Source of the DNA: Pseudomonas chlororaphis
GTDB taxonomy: Bacteria > Pseudomonadota > Gammaproteobacteria > Pseudomonadales > Pseudomonadaceae
DNA length: 34,792 bases
Direction: 5' to 3'
Assembly (NCBI RefSeq): GCF_000783395.1
Contig: NZ_JSFK01000028.1
Span: 1-34,792 of the forward strand
This document shows positions 1 through 8,159 of this stretch, in pieces (within the stretch, counting starts at the first letter, position 1; each line of letters begins with the position of its first letter). The notes under the pieces are model-generated. The model had not been told where the DNA came from, did not search any database, and worked only from the letters and a program-made list of their open reading frames with translations. The position numbers were made by a program, and so were the translations under genes.

Positions 1-709
1 GCTCCCCTCCCACCCCACTCGCCGTGTAGTAATAAAGCGCAATCGACCGCCGAGTGATGTGTTCCGGCGTAGTCAACGGCTCCGGATGCCCATGGTTACT
101 ATCCTTATCCGTATTAAAAATCACACACCGGTTATAAATCGGCAGCACCTTCTTCAGGCATTTCCTCATTCCCACATCCCACAGCTCCAGGTTGCCGCCG
201 TACGCCTCCTGCCAGTCCTCGGTCAGGTAAATGATCACGTTCAGCCGTCGCTCAACGTTGAGCTTTTTGTTCAGCCGAAAATCCGAGTGCACGCCCAGGA
301 AGCCGCCGGTTTTGGTTTCGTGCAGGCCGCCGCCGGCGAAATACGGATCGGGGATCAGCCCTTGAATGCCGGTGAGTTTTTCGAGAAATTCCAGCATAGG
401 TGCGGAGTTGAAGGTGTTGAAGACGTTCTTCAGGTATGGGCTGCAGGCGTTGGGGCTGATCTGGCGTTTGAGCTGGCCTTTGTAGCCGCGCTCGTAGATT
501 TGTTCGTTGTTGGTCGGTTCGACCGGGAAGTGTTCGCGGATGCTGGCGATGACGTCTGCTTGCAGGAAGTTGTCGATGACGATGTGCGGGAATGGTGTGG
601 CCTGGGTGTATTCGTGGGTCAGCGATTCGCCGAAAGCGCTGGCGGCGATTTGGTCGAAGTCGAGTTCCGGGGTCAGGGTGATAGGGAGTGTTTGCGTGTT
701 GGCTTGCAT
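1..709 (-). CDS. 2OG-Fe(II) oxygenase, prolyl-4-hydroxylase-like (partial, C-terminus off the left edge)
   Basis: The minus strand is open from an ATG at 709 to the window edge, giving 236 residues with no stop. The product looks like a cupin-fold Fe(II)/2-oxoglutarate dioxygenase of the prolyl-4-hydroxylase type. The metal-binding HxD is visible as VHSDF (His141, Asp143). A distal His lies in NHGHPEPL (about 206-208). The Arg that usually binds 2-oxoglutarate is in ITRRSIALYYY (about 220). This set is typical of the small bacterial 2OG oxygenases that hydroxylate protein or small-molecule targets; the substrate cannot be told. The gene diverges from the AraC regulator at 975 across about 265 bp. 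Only the last part, beyond the core, is missing. Confidence 0.85.
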   Translation of the reverse strand, partial: MQANTQTLPITLTPELDFDQIAASAFGESLTHEYTQATPFPHIVIDNFLQADVIASIREHFPVEPTNNEQIYERGYKGQLKRQISPNACSPYLKNVFNTFNSAPMLEFLEKLTGIQGLIPDPYFAGGGLHETKTGGFLGVHSDFRLNKKLNVERRLNVIIYLTEDWQEAYGGNLELWDVGMRKCLKKVLPIYNRCVIFNTDKDSNHGHPEPLTTPEHITRRSIALYYYTASGVGGE

Positions 710-974
710 TGCCGCTCCGATGATTTTGGGCTTCCAGGGCTGGGCAAACAGGGGCTGGGGCTTGGCGCGGTGCCTGTGTTTGCTTGCTGAGTACAGTGGC
801 GAGCAGGTTGCCATGTCGGCGATTGGCTGCCGAGTGTCCTTTGCTTAAACGTGGCGCGGCGGTGTTACGGCATGTTTCTGGCTGTCACAAACGCGTCATA
901 TCTCCTCTGCTAATCTCCTCGGCGCCCTGCCCTACACCCCAGTCCTAGAGCCCCCAAAAGAAGGTGCCGCCAAG
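710..974. promoter_or_regulatory. Divergent intergenic region between the oxygenase and the AraC gene
   Basis: About 265 bp separate two outward-facing genes, so promoters for both should lie here. A purine-rich AAAAGAAGG at about 955-963 precedes the GTG at 975 and can act as its ribosome-binding site. I see no convincing paired -35/-10 or strong dyad. Confidence 0.4.
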
Positions 975-1946
975 GTGTTTCCGACTCCCGTTCGCCAGCA
1001 AATCATCCTGCGCTCCGACAACCTCCGTTCGGACGACTTCGGTGCATTGTTTTCCAGATTGTTTGGCAATCGTTATGCCGACAATCCGCCGCTGCCGTCG
1101 AACATCATTATCGGCGGCGTTTACGGGCGGCACGATGGCGTGAGTTTTCGGCGGATGCATTATCACGGTGATTTCACCGTCGCTTTCCCCGATCCACAGG
1201 ATGAGATCACGTTCGTCATTCCCACTGCTGGCAAGATCGTTTTCAACCATGCCACCGAGTCTATCGGGGTGTCGCACGTTGGGCTGGCGATTGATAAGGC
1301 GGATATCCGTTCGATGCGTTTCTTTGATGATCACGCGCATCATGGGATGTCGATCAATCGCCATCAGCTCACTGAGCGGCTGTCGGCGTTGTTGGATAAA
1401 CCGATTCTGCAGAAAATCGTTTTTGAGCCGAGCGTGGATCTGAATTCGGCAGCGTTTCAGGGGATCAAGGCGTTGATTGATCTGGCCACGGGGACGGAGT
1501 TTGATCTGTTGCTCAACAGCGGGACGTTGATGCCGTCGCGGTTGCGCGAGATGTTGGTTGATGCGGTGCTGGAGGCGTGGCCGCATAACTTTTCAGAGGC
1601 GTTGCGCCGGCCGACGGCGATGGTTGCGCCACGGCATGTGAAGTTGGCGGTGGAGTTTATTCAGGCGCATCCGGAGCAATTGGTTAGTGGTGTGGATCTG
1701 GCGCGGTTGAGTCATGTGAGTCAGCGGGCGTTGCAGGAGGGGTTTCGGCGGTTTGTCGGGATGTCGATTGTGGCGTATCAGCGGCAGGTGCGGCTGGAGC
1801 GGGCTTATGAGGTGTTGAAGCGGCGGGGTTCGGGCTCGGTGACGGAGGTGGCGTTGCGGTTCGGGTTTAGCAATGTGGGGCGGTTTTGCCGGTATTTTCA
1901 GGGGGCTTATGGGGTGAGTCCGGCGGATTTGCGCGGGCGGGATTGA
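975..1946 (+). CDS. AraC family transcriptional regulator (AraC-binding-like N-terminus)
   Basis: The product is 323 residues. The N-terminal 200 residues resemble the AraC-binding-like ligand domain (PF14525 type), and the C-terminal 100 form the two helix-turn-helices of AraC proteins. The first HTH is around VDLARLSHVSQRALQEGFRR. The second is around VTEVALRFGFSNVGRFCRYF, followed by the usual YGVSPADLR ending. The start is a GTG; no in-frame ATG lies close upstream, and a purine-rich stretch sits about 11 bp before it. It faces away from the oxygenase at 709, which is the most obvious candidate target. The inducer is unknown. A second AraC protein of the same layout lies at 18062. Confidence 0.85.
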   Translation: MFPTPVRQQIILRSDNLRSDDFGALFSRLFGNRYADNPPLPSNIIIGGVYGRHDGVSFRRMHYHGDFTVAFPDPQDEITFVIPTAGKIVFNHATESIGVSHVGLAIDKADIRSMRFFDDHAHHGMSINRHQLTERLSALLDKPILQKIVFEPSVDLNSAAFQGIKALIDLATGTEFDLLLNSGTLMPSRLREMLVDAVLEAWPHNFSEALRRPTAMVAPRHVKLAVEFIQAHPEQLVSGVDLARLSHVSQRALQEGFRRFVGMSIVAYQRQVRLERAYEVLKRRGSGSVTEVALRFGFSNVGRFCRYFQGAYGVSPADLRGRD

Positions 1947-1967
1947 GGGTGTGAGTCTGTTGTGGTG

Positions 1968-2300
1968 ATGTTGGCTGGGCTGGCCCTATCGCTGGCAAGC
2001 CAGCTCCCACAAGGATTTTTGGTGTGCCTGAGATTGTTGGCAATCCACAAAACCTGTGGGAGCTGGCTTGCCAGCGATGGCGGTGGGTCAGTCGATGGAG
2101 ATGTTGGCTGGGCTGGCCCTATCGCTGGCAAGCCAGCTCTCACAAGGATTTTTGGTGTGCCTGAGATTGTTGGCAATCCACAAAACCTGTGGGAGCTGGC
2201 TTGCCAGCGATGGGGGTGGGTCAGTCGATGGAGATGTTGGCTGGGCTGGCCCTATCGCTGGCAAGCCAGCTCCCACAGGGGTTTGTGGTGTGATTTAGAT
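1968..2300. repeat. 133-bp tandem array of inverted REP pairs (REPIN-like), 2.5 copies
   Basis: Units start at 1968, 2101 and 2234, an exact 133-bp period; the third unit is cut short after its first REP. Each full unit holds a minus-strand REP (1985-2010, 2118-2143; also 2251-2276 in the third unit) and a plus-strand REP (2056-2083, 2189-2216). The core is GTGGGAGCTGGCTTGCCAGC. The two full units differ at only a few bases (for example CTCTCAC for CTCCCAC), which points to recent duplication of a whole REP doublet. The array fills the space between the convergent ends of the AraC gene and the phosphatase autotransporter, where folded 3' RNA could limit read-through. The short open frames inside it are by-products of the repeat. 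Confidence 0.9.
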
Positions 2301-2364
2301 TGATAGCAACCCATAGAGCCAGTGGTGTTGGTTGGAGTGGGGTCTTCCTTGACCCCGTTTTCTT

Positions 2365-4284
2365 TTAGAACGCGTAACTGGCCTTGAGGCCGCCGTTGAA
2401 GCCGTGGCTGTCGCCGCCGCCATTGGCGCCGACTTCTGCGCCGAGGCTCAGTGCGCCGAGGCTGGCCATGACATTGACGCCGCCGCTGAACTGGTCGCGA
2501 TTATCGAAAGCCGCACGTTGTTCGATGTCGAGGCCGAGCAGGTGGCTTTGGCTGTCGACCTGATTGTCGCCCAGTGTGCGCTCGTAACCCACTTGTACGC
2601 CCGGCACCAGTTGCCATGCGCCCATCGCCACCGGCACAAAGGCGACGTTGAGGTTGGCGACAGCGCTGCGGCGTGTGGCGCTGTTGTCGTCGACGTCGAG
2701 TGAGAGTTCGCTGCCCTTCTCTTTGAAGCTGTTGAGGTCGAGGTGGCTGACTCGTAAACCGAGGCTCGGTTCGAAGGTCATGCCGTTGATTGGGGCGCGG
2801 TAGCCGAGTGCAAGCGTGGCGCCGCTGAGGTTGCCGTGGGTGTCGCCCTTGGCGGTGCCGAGGCCGCCGCCGAGATCTCGTTTGCTGTCGTAGTCGATGT
2901 AGCCGGTGCTGGCGTTGGCGTCGACGAACAGGCCTTGTTCCAGGCTGGTGAAGCCGTAGCGGGCGCCGACGTTGAGGAAGGTGAAGTCGGTGTCGGCTTC
3001 ACCACCCGCGCCGCCGACGCTGCCCTTGCTGTAACCGAAACCGCCGCGTGCGCTGAGTTGTTCGCTGAAGCGTTGGGTGATGCCGACCATCAGGCCTTGG
3101 CTGTGTTCGTTGCTGCTCTCGGCGTGGGCCGAGCCGTCGGTGCCGAGGTAGCCGGCGAGCGCGGTGGTCCAGAGGCGGTATTGGCCGACCTTGAGATCAG
3201 TGCCGCTGGCGAACGGCGCGGCGGCTTGCTCGATCATTGCGTTTTGGCGCAGCAGGTAGCTGGCGGCGTCGGCGTGGACCTGGCCGCCGACCTGAGATTC
3301 GACGCCGCCGAGGGTGCCGGCGTCGATGGCCGATTGCAGGTAATAGTTGTAGGCGCTGTAGGTGCCGGACAGGCTGGTGTTCTGCAATTCGCGGAGCAAT
3401 TCGGCGCCGGCAGCGGCGTTGCCGATCAGCCCGGCTTGGCCTGGGAGGCTGTTGTATTCGACCAGTTTGCCGCGCAGAACGTAGATGGTTTCCTGCGACA
3501 GGCCGAGGCCTTGTTTGAGGTAATTGTCCATGCTGCCGTATTGCGCGGTGACTTCGTCGAGGCCGGCCTGAAGGTAGCTGGCCTGCACACCGAGCAGCGG
3601 CTCGTAGATGGCGGCCATGCTTGGCGGTAGCGCCTTCAGCGTGGCGGCGACGCGGGCGGCGGTGTAGTCGTTGGTGGCTAGGTAGTTGGCCATGATGGTG
3701 GCGTTGTCGACGCCAGCAATGCTCTGCAACACAGCGGCGGTCCAGCCGGTGCGATCCTTGCCGGCGGTGCAGTGGAACAGTTGCGCAGCATCGACACTGG
3801 CCAGTTCATTGAACAGCACGCCAAACTGGCCGCGCATGCCGGCGTCGCTGACGAACGCGCGGTTGGTCTGTTCCATCATGGCGATGGCGTCGGCGGCGCT
3901 TTTGAAGGAGATGTTGGTGATGTTCGCGCCGGACGTGGTGCTACCGATGATGTCGATGTTCTGGTAGGTCGCTCCGCTGATCATTGTGTCCGGGGTGGCG
4001 GCGATTTCGCTCGGGGTGCGCAGGTCGTAGATCGCTTTGATGCCGAGGCTGTTGAGGGTCGCCAGATCGCTGGCCGTCGGCGTCAGCGCGTTGGAGCGGT
4101 AGAACACGCCGCTGCGCATCGTGCCGTCGTGGGCCGTGGTGTACGCGGTGGTGATGCCGGCGATATCACGGAAGTTGTCGATGCCTTGCAGGCGCGGCGT
4201 GTCCAGCGGCACGGGCTCGGCAGCATGGGCGGCGGCGATGGACAGGCTCAGTACGGACAGCGAACACAGAAGACGTTGAAACAC
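2365..4284 (-). CDS. Secreted tyrosine phosphatase-like domain fused to an autotransporter beta-barrel
   Basis: The product is 639 residues. Residues 1-22 form a signal peptide ending AHA/AE. Residues 25-280 resemble the bacterial Tyr/Ser phosphatase family (PF13350 type): LQGIDNFRDIAG near 32-43, and the P-loop HCTAGKDRTG at 171-180 with nucleophile Cys172 and Arg178. From about residue 365 the chain shows alternating amphipathic strands and ends ASYAF with a terminal Phe, the mark of an outer-membrane autotransporter barrel. It should therefore be a type Va protein that shows a phosphatase on, or releases it from, the cell surface. The start is GTG, seven bases after GAGG; the first ATG lies much further in. 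Activity and target are inferred from motifs only. Confidence 0.9.
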   Translation of the reverse strand: MFQRLLCSLSVLSLSIAAAHAAEPVPLDTPRLQGIDNFRDIAGITTAYTTAHDGTMRSGVFYRSNALTPTASDLATLNSLGIKAIYDLRTPSEIAATPDTMISGATYQNIDIIGSTTSGANITNISFKSAADAIAMMEQTNRAFVSDAGMRGQFGVLFNELASVDAAQLFHCTAGKDRTGWTAAVLQSIAGVDNATIMANYLATNDYTAARVAATLKALPPSMAAIYEPLLGVQASYLQAGLDEVTAQYGSMDNYLKQGLGLSQETIYVLRGKLVEYNSLPGQAGLIGNAAAGAELLRELQNTSLSGTYSAYNYYLQSAIDAGTLGGVESQVGGQVHADAASYLLRQNAMIEQAAAPFASGTDLKVGQYRLWTTALAGYLGTDGSAHAESSNEHSQGLMVGITQRFSEQLSARGGFGYSKGSVGGAGGEADTDFTFLNVGARYGFTSLEQGLFVDANASTGYIDYDSKRDLGGGLGTAKGDTHGNLSGATLALGYRAPINGMTFEPSLGLRVSHLDLNSFKEKGSELSLDVDDNSATRRSAVANLNVAFVPVAMGAWQLVPGVQVGYERTLGDNQVDSQSHLLGLDIEQRAAFDNRDQFSGGVNVMASLGALSLGAEVGANGGGDSHGFNGGLKASYAF

Positions 4285-4444
4285 AGTGCAGCCTCATTGT
4301 TTAAGCGTTGGGCTGGTCACTATGGTTAGGCAAGTAATACTGAATATGACAGTTTCGGTTTGAACGGAAATGGCTGCGCGATTGGGCCGTGGGGTGCGTG
4401 ATTGGTCCATCCTCCGGCAGAGAAAGTCTCAGGAATTAACGAAA
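4285..4444. promoter_or_regulatory. Divergent promoter region between the phosphatase autotransporter and GNAT genes
   Basis: This 160-bp gap separates two outward-facing genes and should hold both promoters. AATGAGG upstream of the GTG at 4284 and AGGA at 4431-4434 before the ATG at 4445 are the ribosome-binding sites. I could not assign -35/-10 boxes with confidence. Confidence 0.4.
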
Positions 4445-4894
4445 ATGGAAGATCTGATTCGAATGGCAACACGCGAAGATGCCGCGAACATCAGTGAGCT
4501 CATCGTGAATACTTTGCGTGTGTCCAATGGGCGCGACTATTCGCCAGACGTTATAGAGCAGGTGCAGCGCAGCTTTTCACCGCAGGCGGTTCTGGGCTTG
4601 CTGGGCAAACGTCAGGTTTATGTGGCGACTTTGAATCAACACATCGTGGCAACCGCCAGTCTTGATCAGGACGTGGTTCGCAGCGTGTTTGTCGAGCCGG
4701 GCTGTCAGGGTAAAGGACTGGGTAAGCGGCTGATGGAAAGACTCCAGTCTGTTGCCGTTAGCCAGGGTTTCACCAAGCTGCATGTACCCTCTTCGATCAC
4801 GGCTGAAGGTTTTTATCGATCGCTTGGGTTCGATAGGGTTCGAGACGAATATCACGGCGCCGAACGTACGATCATCATGCAAAAGCAATGGTGA
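4445..4894 (+). CDS. GNAT family N-acetyltransferase
   Basis: The product is 149 residues from the ATG at 4445, which has AGGA ten bases upstream. An in-frame ATG at 4370 would add 25 residues with no family match, so I rejected it. The acetyl-CoA-binding motif A is clear: VRSVFVEPGCQGKGLGKRL, with the Q-x-x-G-x-G loop as QGKGLG. The later AEGFYRSLGFDRV segment is the usual GNAT C-terminal strand and helix. It would transfer an acetyl group to an amine; the substrate is not evident. It stands alone, divergent from the phosphatase autotransporter. Confidence 0.85.
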   Translation: MEDLIRMATREDAANISELIVNTLRVSNGRDYSPDVIEQVQRSFSPQAVLGLLGKRQVYVATLNQHIVATASLDQDVVRSVFVEPGCQGKGLGKRLMERLQSVAVSQGFTKLHVPSSITAEGFYRSLGFDRVRDEYHGAERTIIMQKQW

Positions 4895-4929
4895 TGGCAG
4901 TACCGAACCCACCATAGAACCATTGCAGC

Positions 4930-4955
4930 AGTGAGCCTGCTCGCGATGGCGGCCG
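4930..4955 (+). repeat. Degenerate REP-like element
   Basis: AGTGAGCCTGCTCGCGATGG followed by CGG resembles the second common REP type of fluorescent pseudomonads (AGCnnGCTCGCGA). It lies between the convergent ends of the GNAT and cupin genes. It is a single diverged copy, recognised by eye. Confidence 0.4.
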
Positions 4956-5027
4956 GCCAGCTGAGGTGCGTGCTGGCTGAAAAGCCCCCATCACGAACAG
5001 AAAAGGTCTGAAGGCATCAGCGCAAAC

Positions 5028-5357
5028 TCAATCGACGATGAACAGTTTCGCGCCAGTGGCGGTGAAGGATCGATGGCCTTCGGCGTCGTTGCCTACTTGG
5101 TAACTCATACCGGGAGTCAATGTGAACTGGCGGCCATCCTCCAGTTCGGTCTGCAACTGCCCTTCCAGGCACAGGAGGATATGGCCGCGCCAGCACCAAT
5201 GATCAGCGAGGTAGCCGGGACTGTACTCGACCATCCGCACGCGCGTTGCGCCAAACTGGCACGTTCGCCACCAGGCCGTGCCGGTTACCCCCGCATGCGC
5301 CACCGGTTCTATGGTTGACCAGTCGGTGGTACCGAAAGGAATGGCGGTGAGATCCAT
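5028..5357 (-). CDS. DHCW-motif cupin-fold protein
   Basis: The product is 109 residues, small and single-domain. The sequence ADHWCWRGHILLCLEG carries the Asp-His-Trp-Cys-Trp motif that names this cupin family. A glycine-rich strand and LTPGMSYQVG complete a typical cupin barrel. The start is ATG with GAGG five bases upstream. The motif His and Cys could bind a metal, but the role is not established as far as I know. The gene stands alone, convergent with the GNAT gene. Confidence 0.85.
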   Translation of the reverse strand: MDLTAIPFGTTDWSTIEPVAHAGVTGTAWWRTCQFGATRVRMVEYSPGYLADHWCWRGHILLCLEGQLQTELEDGRQFTLTPGMSYQVGNDAEGHRSFTATGAKLFIVD

Positions 5358-5655
5358 GGTTACCTCGTTGATGTTCGCGAAGCGCGCAAGGTATCAACGA
5401 GGGAATTGTGCCGATAGATACAGACAGCTCGGATTTGCGGGATACAGACTCTGATTACGGTACTTGTGGAAGCTGGCTTGCCAGCAATGAGGCCCGGTCA
5501 CGCAGCTCACAGAACGCAGAGAAACCAAACAGTCCGGGCAATCAGTTAAGTTGATCTGGAGCAGTATTTACCCTACACGGCAGCCGTAATCTGCAATGGC
5601 TGAAAACAGCCGTGCTGTGCGCACGTCACAGGCCTTGAGGCCAAGGTGGCGCTAA
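5358..5655. promoter_or_regulatory. Divergent region between the cupin and EAL genes, with a solo REP
   Basis: This gap of about 300 bp has a solo REP at 5465-5492 and otherwise non-coding sequence. It should hold the promoters of both flanking genes. AAGGTGG at 5643-5649 is the ribosome-binding site of the EAL gene. Confidence 0.4.
5465..5492 (+). repeat. Solo REP element
   Basis: TGTGGAAGCTGGCTTGCCAG at the start of this stretch matches the REP core of the array at 1968-2300 with one base inserted or changed in the GGGA part (TGTGGAAGC against TGTGGGAGC). It is a single copy, in plus orientation. Confidence 0.75.
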
Positions 5656-7245
5656 ATGAACAAAAAACGCATTGTCTGGGGGAGCATTCTCCTGGGCCTT
5701 CCGTGTGTCTTGCTTCCGGTCATTTTGATGGGTTACGTCGCCTGGATGTTGAATCTGGCGGCTGCGCAGCAACGCCTGGAAACCCTCGCTTCCGTCGCCT
5801 CCAGTCGCGCCCATGGCACCTTCAGTGAAGCGGCCGGCGCGCTGAAATCCATCGCCGGCTCGCGTCTCGCACCGTGCACGCCGGAAAGCATCGACGAGAT
5901 GCGCCTGTTGACCATCAACACGCTCTCGGTAAAGTCGATCGGTTATGTCGAAGAAGAGATTTACGCCTGCGGTTCCTGGGGCCCGGTCGGGCAGCATGCG
6001 GCGCCGTGGCGCGAGGACTTCACCACCGCGGATGGCGTACGTGTGTCGCTCGGTGTGCAGTCGCGCATCGTTGCGGCCAAACCGATGATGGCGCTGCAGT
6101 ACGCGGCGTTCAACGTGCTGGTCGATCCCGAGCAGTTTTTGCAGGTGATGCTTGATGAGGATTTGCACCTGACGGTCGGCACTGCTGCCGGACAATTGGT
6201 CAGTGCCTCGCGTCCGGGCGCGGAACACTTTCTTGCTCGCGTGCATTCCGGCCCGCATTCAGGGCTTGCCGATGGTTACCTTTACACCCTCGTCCACAGC
6301 GGTGACTGGGTCGCCATCGCCGCGCTGTCACGCCATGAGCTGATGCAAGGGCTGATCCGCCGCGAATTAATGCTGTTGCCCATCGGTGGCTTGCTCGCGG
6401 GTGTGCTGGTGTTGCTGATCGTGCGCCGCACTCGCCAACGCCTGTCGCCGCTGGCCGAATTGCAATTGGCGGTGCGCAACCGTGAGTTCGTCGTTCACTA
6501 TCAACCGATCATCCGCCTCAGCGACGGTGCCTGCGTCGGCGCGGAGGCACTGGTGCGCTGGCAGCATCCGGATGGCTCGCAGGTGTGTCCCGACGCGTTT
6601 ATTCCATTGGCCGAGCACAGTGGTTTGATTCTGCCGATTACCGATCAGGTCATCGACAATGTGATGCGTGACCTCGGCCCGTTACTGGTCAAGGAACGCA
6701 GCCTGCACGTGGCGATCAATCTGGCGGCGAAGGACGTCAGCAGCGGGCGCTTCCTGCCGAAACTGGAAGCTGCATTGCGTCGCGCCGATGTGCAGCAGAA
6801 GCAGATCTGGCTGGAAGCGACTGAACGCGGTTTCGTCGAGATCGACGCTGCCCGCGCCACCGTCAATCGCGCCCGCGAGTTGGGTTATCTGGCGGCCATT
6901 GACGATTTCGGCACGGGTTTTTCGAGTCTTCAGCATTTGCAGCAATTGCCGCTGGATGTGCTGAAGATCGACAAATCGTTCGTCGACCACATCGATCAGG
7001 ATGCAGCCACCGGATCAGTGACCGGCCACATCATCGAAATGGCCAAGAGTCTGCGTCTGCAGATCGTTGCTGAAGGCATCGAGACCGAAGCGCAGCGCGA
7101 TTACTTGCGCGGTCAAGGTGTGCAGTTTGGGCAGGGCTGGCTGTTTGGCAAAGCGATGCCGGCGGAGGCATTTTTGCGCTTCTTTCGAGAGCGCGCGAGC
7201 GTGGCGGTTGAGCAGGATGCACTGGAAGCAGCGATGCCGGTTTAA
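5656..7245 (+). CDS. Cyclic-di-GMP phosphodiesterase with periplasmic CSS domain and EAL domain
   Basis: The product is 529 residues. A TM helix lies at about 7-33. A periplasmic region (34-235) of the CSS type carries Cys74 and Cys105. A second TM helix is at about 238-256, and a cytoplasmic EAL domain follows at 265-515. The catalytic set is complete: Glu297 in EALVRW, Asn355 in AINLA, Glu387 in LEATE, Asp416-Asp417 in DDFGTG, Lys437 in KID, Glu473 in AEGIE. It should therefore be an active c-di-GMP hydrolase. In known CSS proteins the cysteine pair senses periplasmic thiol redox state and tunes activity; that role here is inferred. The start is ATG with AAGGTGG six bases upstream. A hairpin follows the stop. 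Confidence 0.93.
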   Translation: MNKKRIVWGSILLGLPCVLLPVILMGYVAWMLNLAAAQQRLETLASVASSRAHGTFSEAAGALKSIAGSRLAPCTPESIDEMRLLTINTLSVKSIGYVEEEIYACGSWGPVGQHAAPWREDFTTADGVRVSLGVQSRIVAAKPMMALQYAAFNVLVDPEQFLQVMLDEDLHLTVGTAAGQLVSASRPGAEHFLARVHSGPHSGLADGYLYTLVHSGDWVAIAALSRHELMQGLIRRELMLLPIGGLLAGVLVLLIVRRTRQRLSPLAELQLAVRNREFVVHYQPIIRLSDGACVGAEALVRWQHPDGSQVCPDAFIPLAEHSGLILPITDQVIDNVMRDLGPLLVKERSLHVAINLAAKDVSSGRFLPKLEAALRRADVQQKQIWLEATERGFVEIDAARATVNRARELGYLAAIDDFGTGFSSLQHLQQLPLDVLKIDKSFVDHIDQDAATGSVTGHIIEMAKSLRLQIVAEGIETEAQRDYLRGQGVQFGQGWLFGKAMPAEAFLRFFRERASVAVEQDALEAAMPV

Positions 7246-7263
7246 GCGCACATAAACACCCGG

Positions 7264-7296
7264 GCAAACCCATCTTCGGTCGCACGATGGGTTTGC
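7264..7296. terminator. Inverted repeat between convergent genes, likely terminator
   Basis: Perfect 11-bp arms GCAAACCCATC (7264-7274) and GATGGGTTTGC (7286-7296) enclose an 11-nt loop. It sits between the convergent ends of the EAL gene and the DUF6555 gene, so it could serve both. There is no strong U-tract. Confidence 0.6.
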
Positions 7297-7308
7297 TGAG
7301 AGCCCGCG

Positions 7309-7545
7309 TCAGTTGGTCTGGCTGACCACTTTGATGTCCGTAATCCCTACCCGCGCGGCATGTTCAAGAATCTGCTCGGCTGTTGAATCCGCTGTGGGCA
7401 TGATCAAACCGTTCTCCGCGTCGCCCAGATGCAGTTCCAGCAGATGCATCGCGGCTTCGTGGACAAGCAACTGCTGTTCTTTGAGTTCAAACGAGTGATC
7501 ACGAGGCTCGTCGTTAAATCGGTATTCGATGCGATAGCTGTACAT
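7309..7545 (-). CDS. DUF6555-like small protein (paralogue of the one at 21557)
   Basis: This is a 78-residue protein of unknown function. The pattern MYSYRIEYRFNDEP near the N-terminus and GITDIKVV near the C-terminus match IEYKLHGQP and GITEVKW in the small protein encoded at 21557-21805, so the two are distant paralogues. I recall the family as DUF6555 of Pseudomonas. I chose the ATG at 7545 because it aligns with the paralogue. A TTG at 7575 with an AGGA seven bases upstream would add ten residues and is a real alternative. No TM segment or catalytic motif is seen. Confidence 0.7.
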   Translation of the reverse strand: MYSYRIEYRFNDEPRDHSFELKEQQLLVHEAAMHLLELHLGDAENGLIMPTADSTAEQILEHAARVGITDIKVVSQTN

Positions 7546-7718
7546 GATGTCATCCGCGTCAGTAGAAAAAGGCAACTGAATATCCTGATGCGGTGGTCAG
7601 TTTTTAGTTCAAATTGAATCGCCTCTCTGGCCAATCTGAATTTCATGGCAAACTTTTTCCTTGCCGAGGCGTCCCTTTCTTAAACCCCCAACCGGCTGAT
7701 TTCAGCCAAGGACTGGCG

Positions 7719-8159
7719 ATGACCTTCTTCATTTTTCTTCTGGCTTGCGCAGCAGCGGCGACCACCGGCGTGATGTTCAAACCGGGGCCGTGGTACGAAG
7801 GGCTGAACAAACCCGGTTTCACCCCGCCCAATTGGGCGTTCCCGGTGGCCTGGACGATTATCTACCTGTTGCTGGCCTGGGCCGGTTACCGCTTGAGCCT
7901 GATCCCCGGCAGCCAGACCGTGCTGGCGTTGTGGGCGGCGCAGATTGCGCTGAACACATTGTGGACGCCGGTGTTCTTCGGTGCGCATCAGGTGCTGGCG
8001 GCGATGGTGATTCTCACCGTGTTGTGGCTGGTGGTCGCGGCGATGGTGGTGCTGGCGATACAACTGGACCTGATTACTGGCTTGATCCTGTTTCCGTATC
8101 TGGCGTGGCTGTGTGTTGCCGCAGCGTTGAATTTTTCCATCCTGATCAAGAACCGCTGA
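7719..8159 (+). CDS. TspO/MBR family tryptophan-rich sensory protein
   Basis: The product is 146 residues with five hydrophobic segments, the usual TspO fold. Family hallmarks are WYEGLNKPGFTPPNWAF, then VAWTIIYLLLAWAGYRL, and the fourth-helix ALNTLWTPVFFGAHQ. TspO proteins bind tetrapyrroles and are linked to porphyrin handling and oxidative or light stress. The ATG at 7719 has AAGGA six bases upstream. Upstream in-frame starts would add a non-hydrophobic stretch without support. Its stop overlaps the start of the next gene in TGATG, so the esterase is co-translated. Confidence 0.93.
   Translation: MTFFIFLLACAAAATTGVMFKPGPWYEGLNKPGFTPPNWAFPVAWTIIYLLLAWAGYRLSLIPGSQTVLALWAAQIALNTLWTPVFFGAHQVLAAMVILTVLWLVVAAMVVLAIQLDLITGLILFPYLAWLCVAAALNFSILIKNR

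Noticed and set aside
59..790. 243-residue plus-strand open frame
   Set aside because: It is antisense to the 2OG-Fe(II) oxygenase, whose HxD and other motifs are intact on the minus strand. The plus frame has no family features.
945..1586. 213-residue minus-strand open frame
   Set aside because: It lies antisense to the N-terminal domain of the AraC regulator and has no recognisable content.
1968..2300. CRISPR-like repeat array
   Set aside because: The 133-bp period, the internal REP dyads and the near-identical spacers fit REPIN duplication; there are no unique spacers and no cas genes.
2836..3630. 264-residue plus-strand open frame rich in Ala, Val and Gly
   Set aside because: It mirrors the phosphatase autotransporter; its composition is the usual result of reading high-GC coding sequence on the opposite strand.
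7745..8158. N-terminal extension of the esterase
   Set aside because: The extra 138 codons are the TspO gene read in another frame; the esterase starts at the coupled ATG at 8159.
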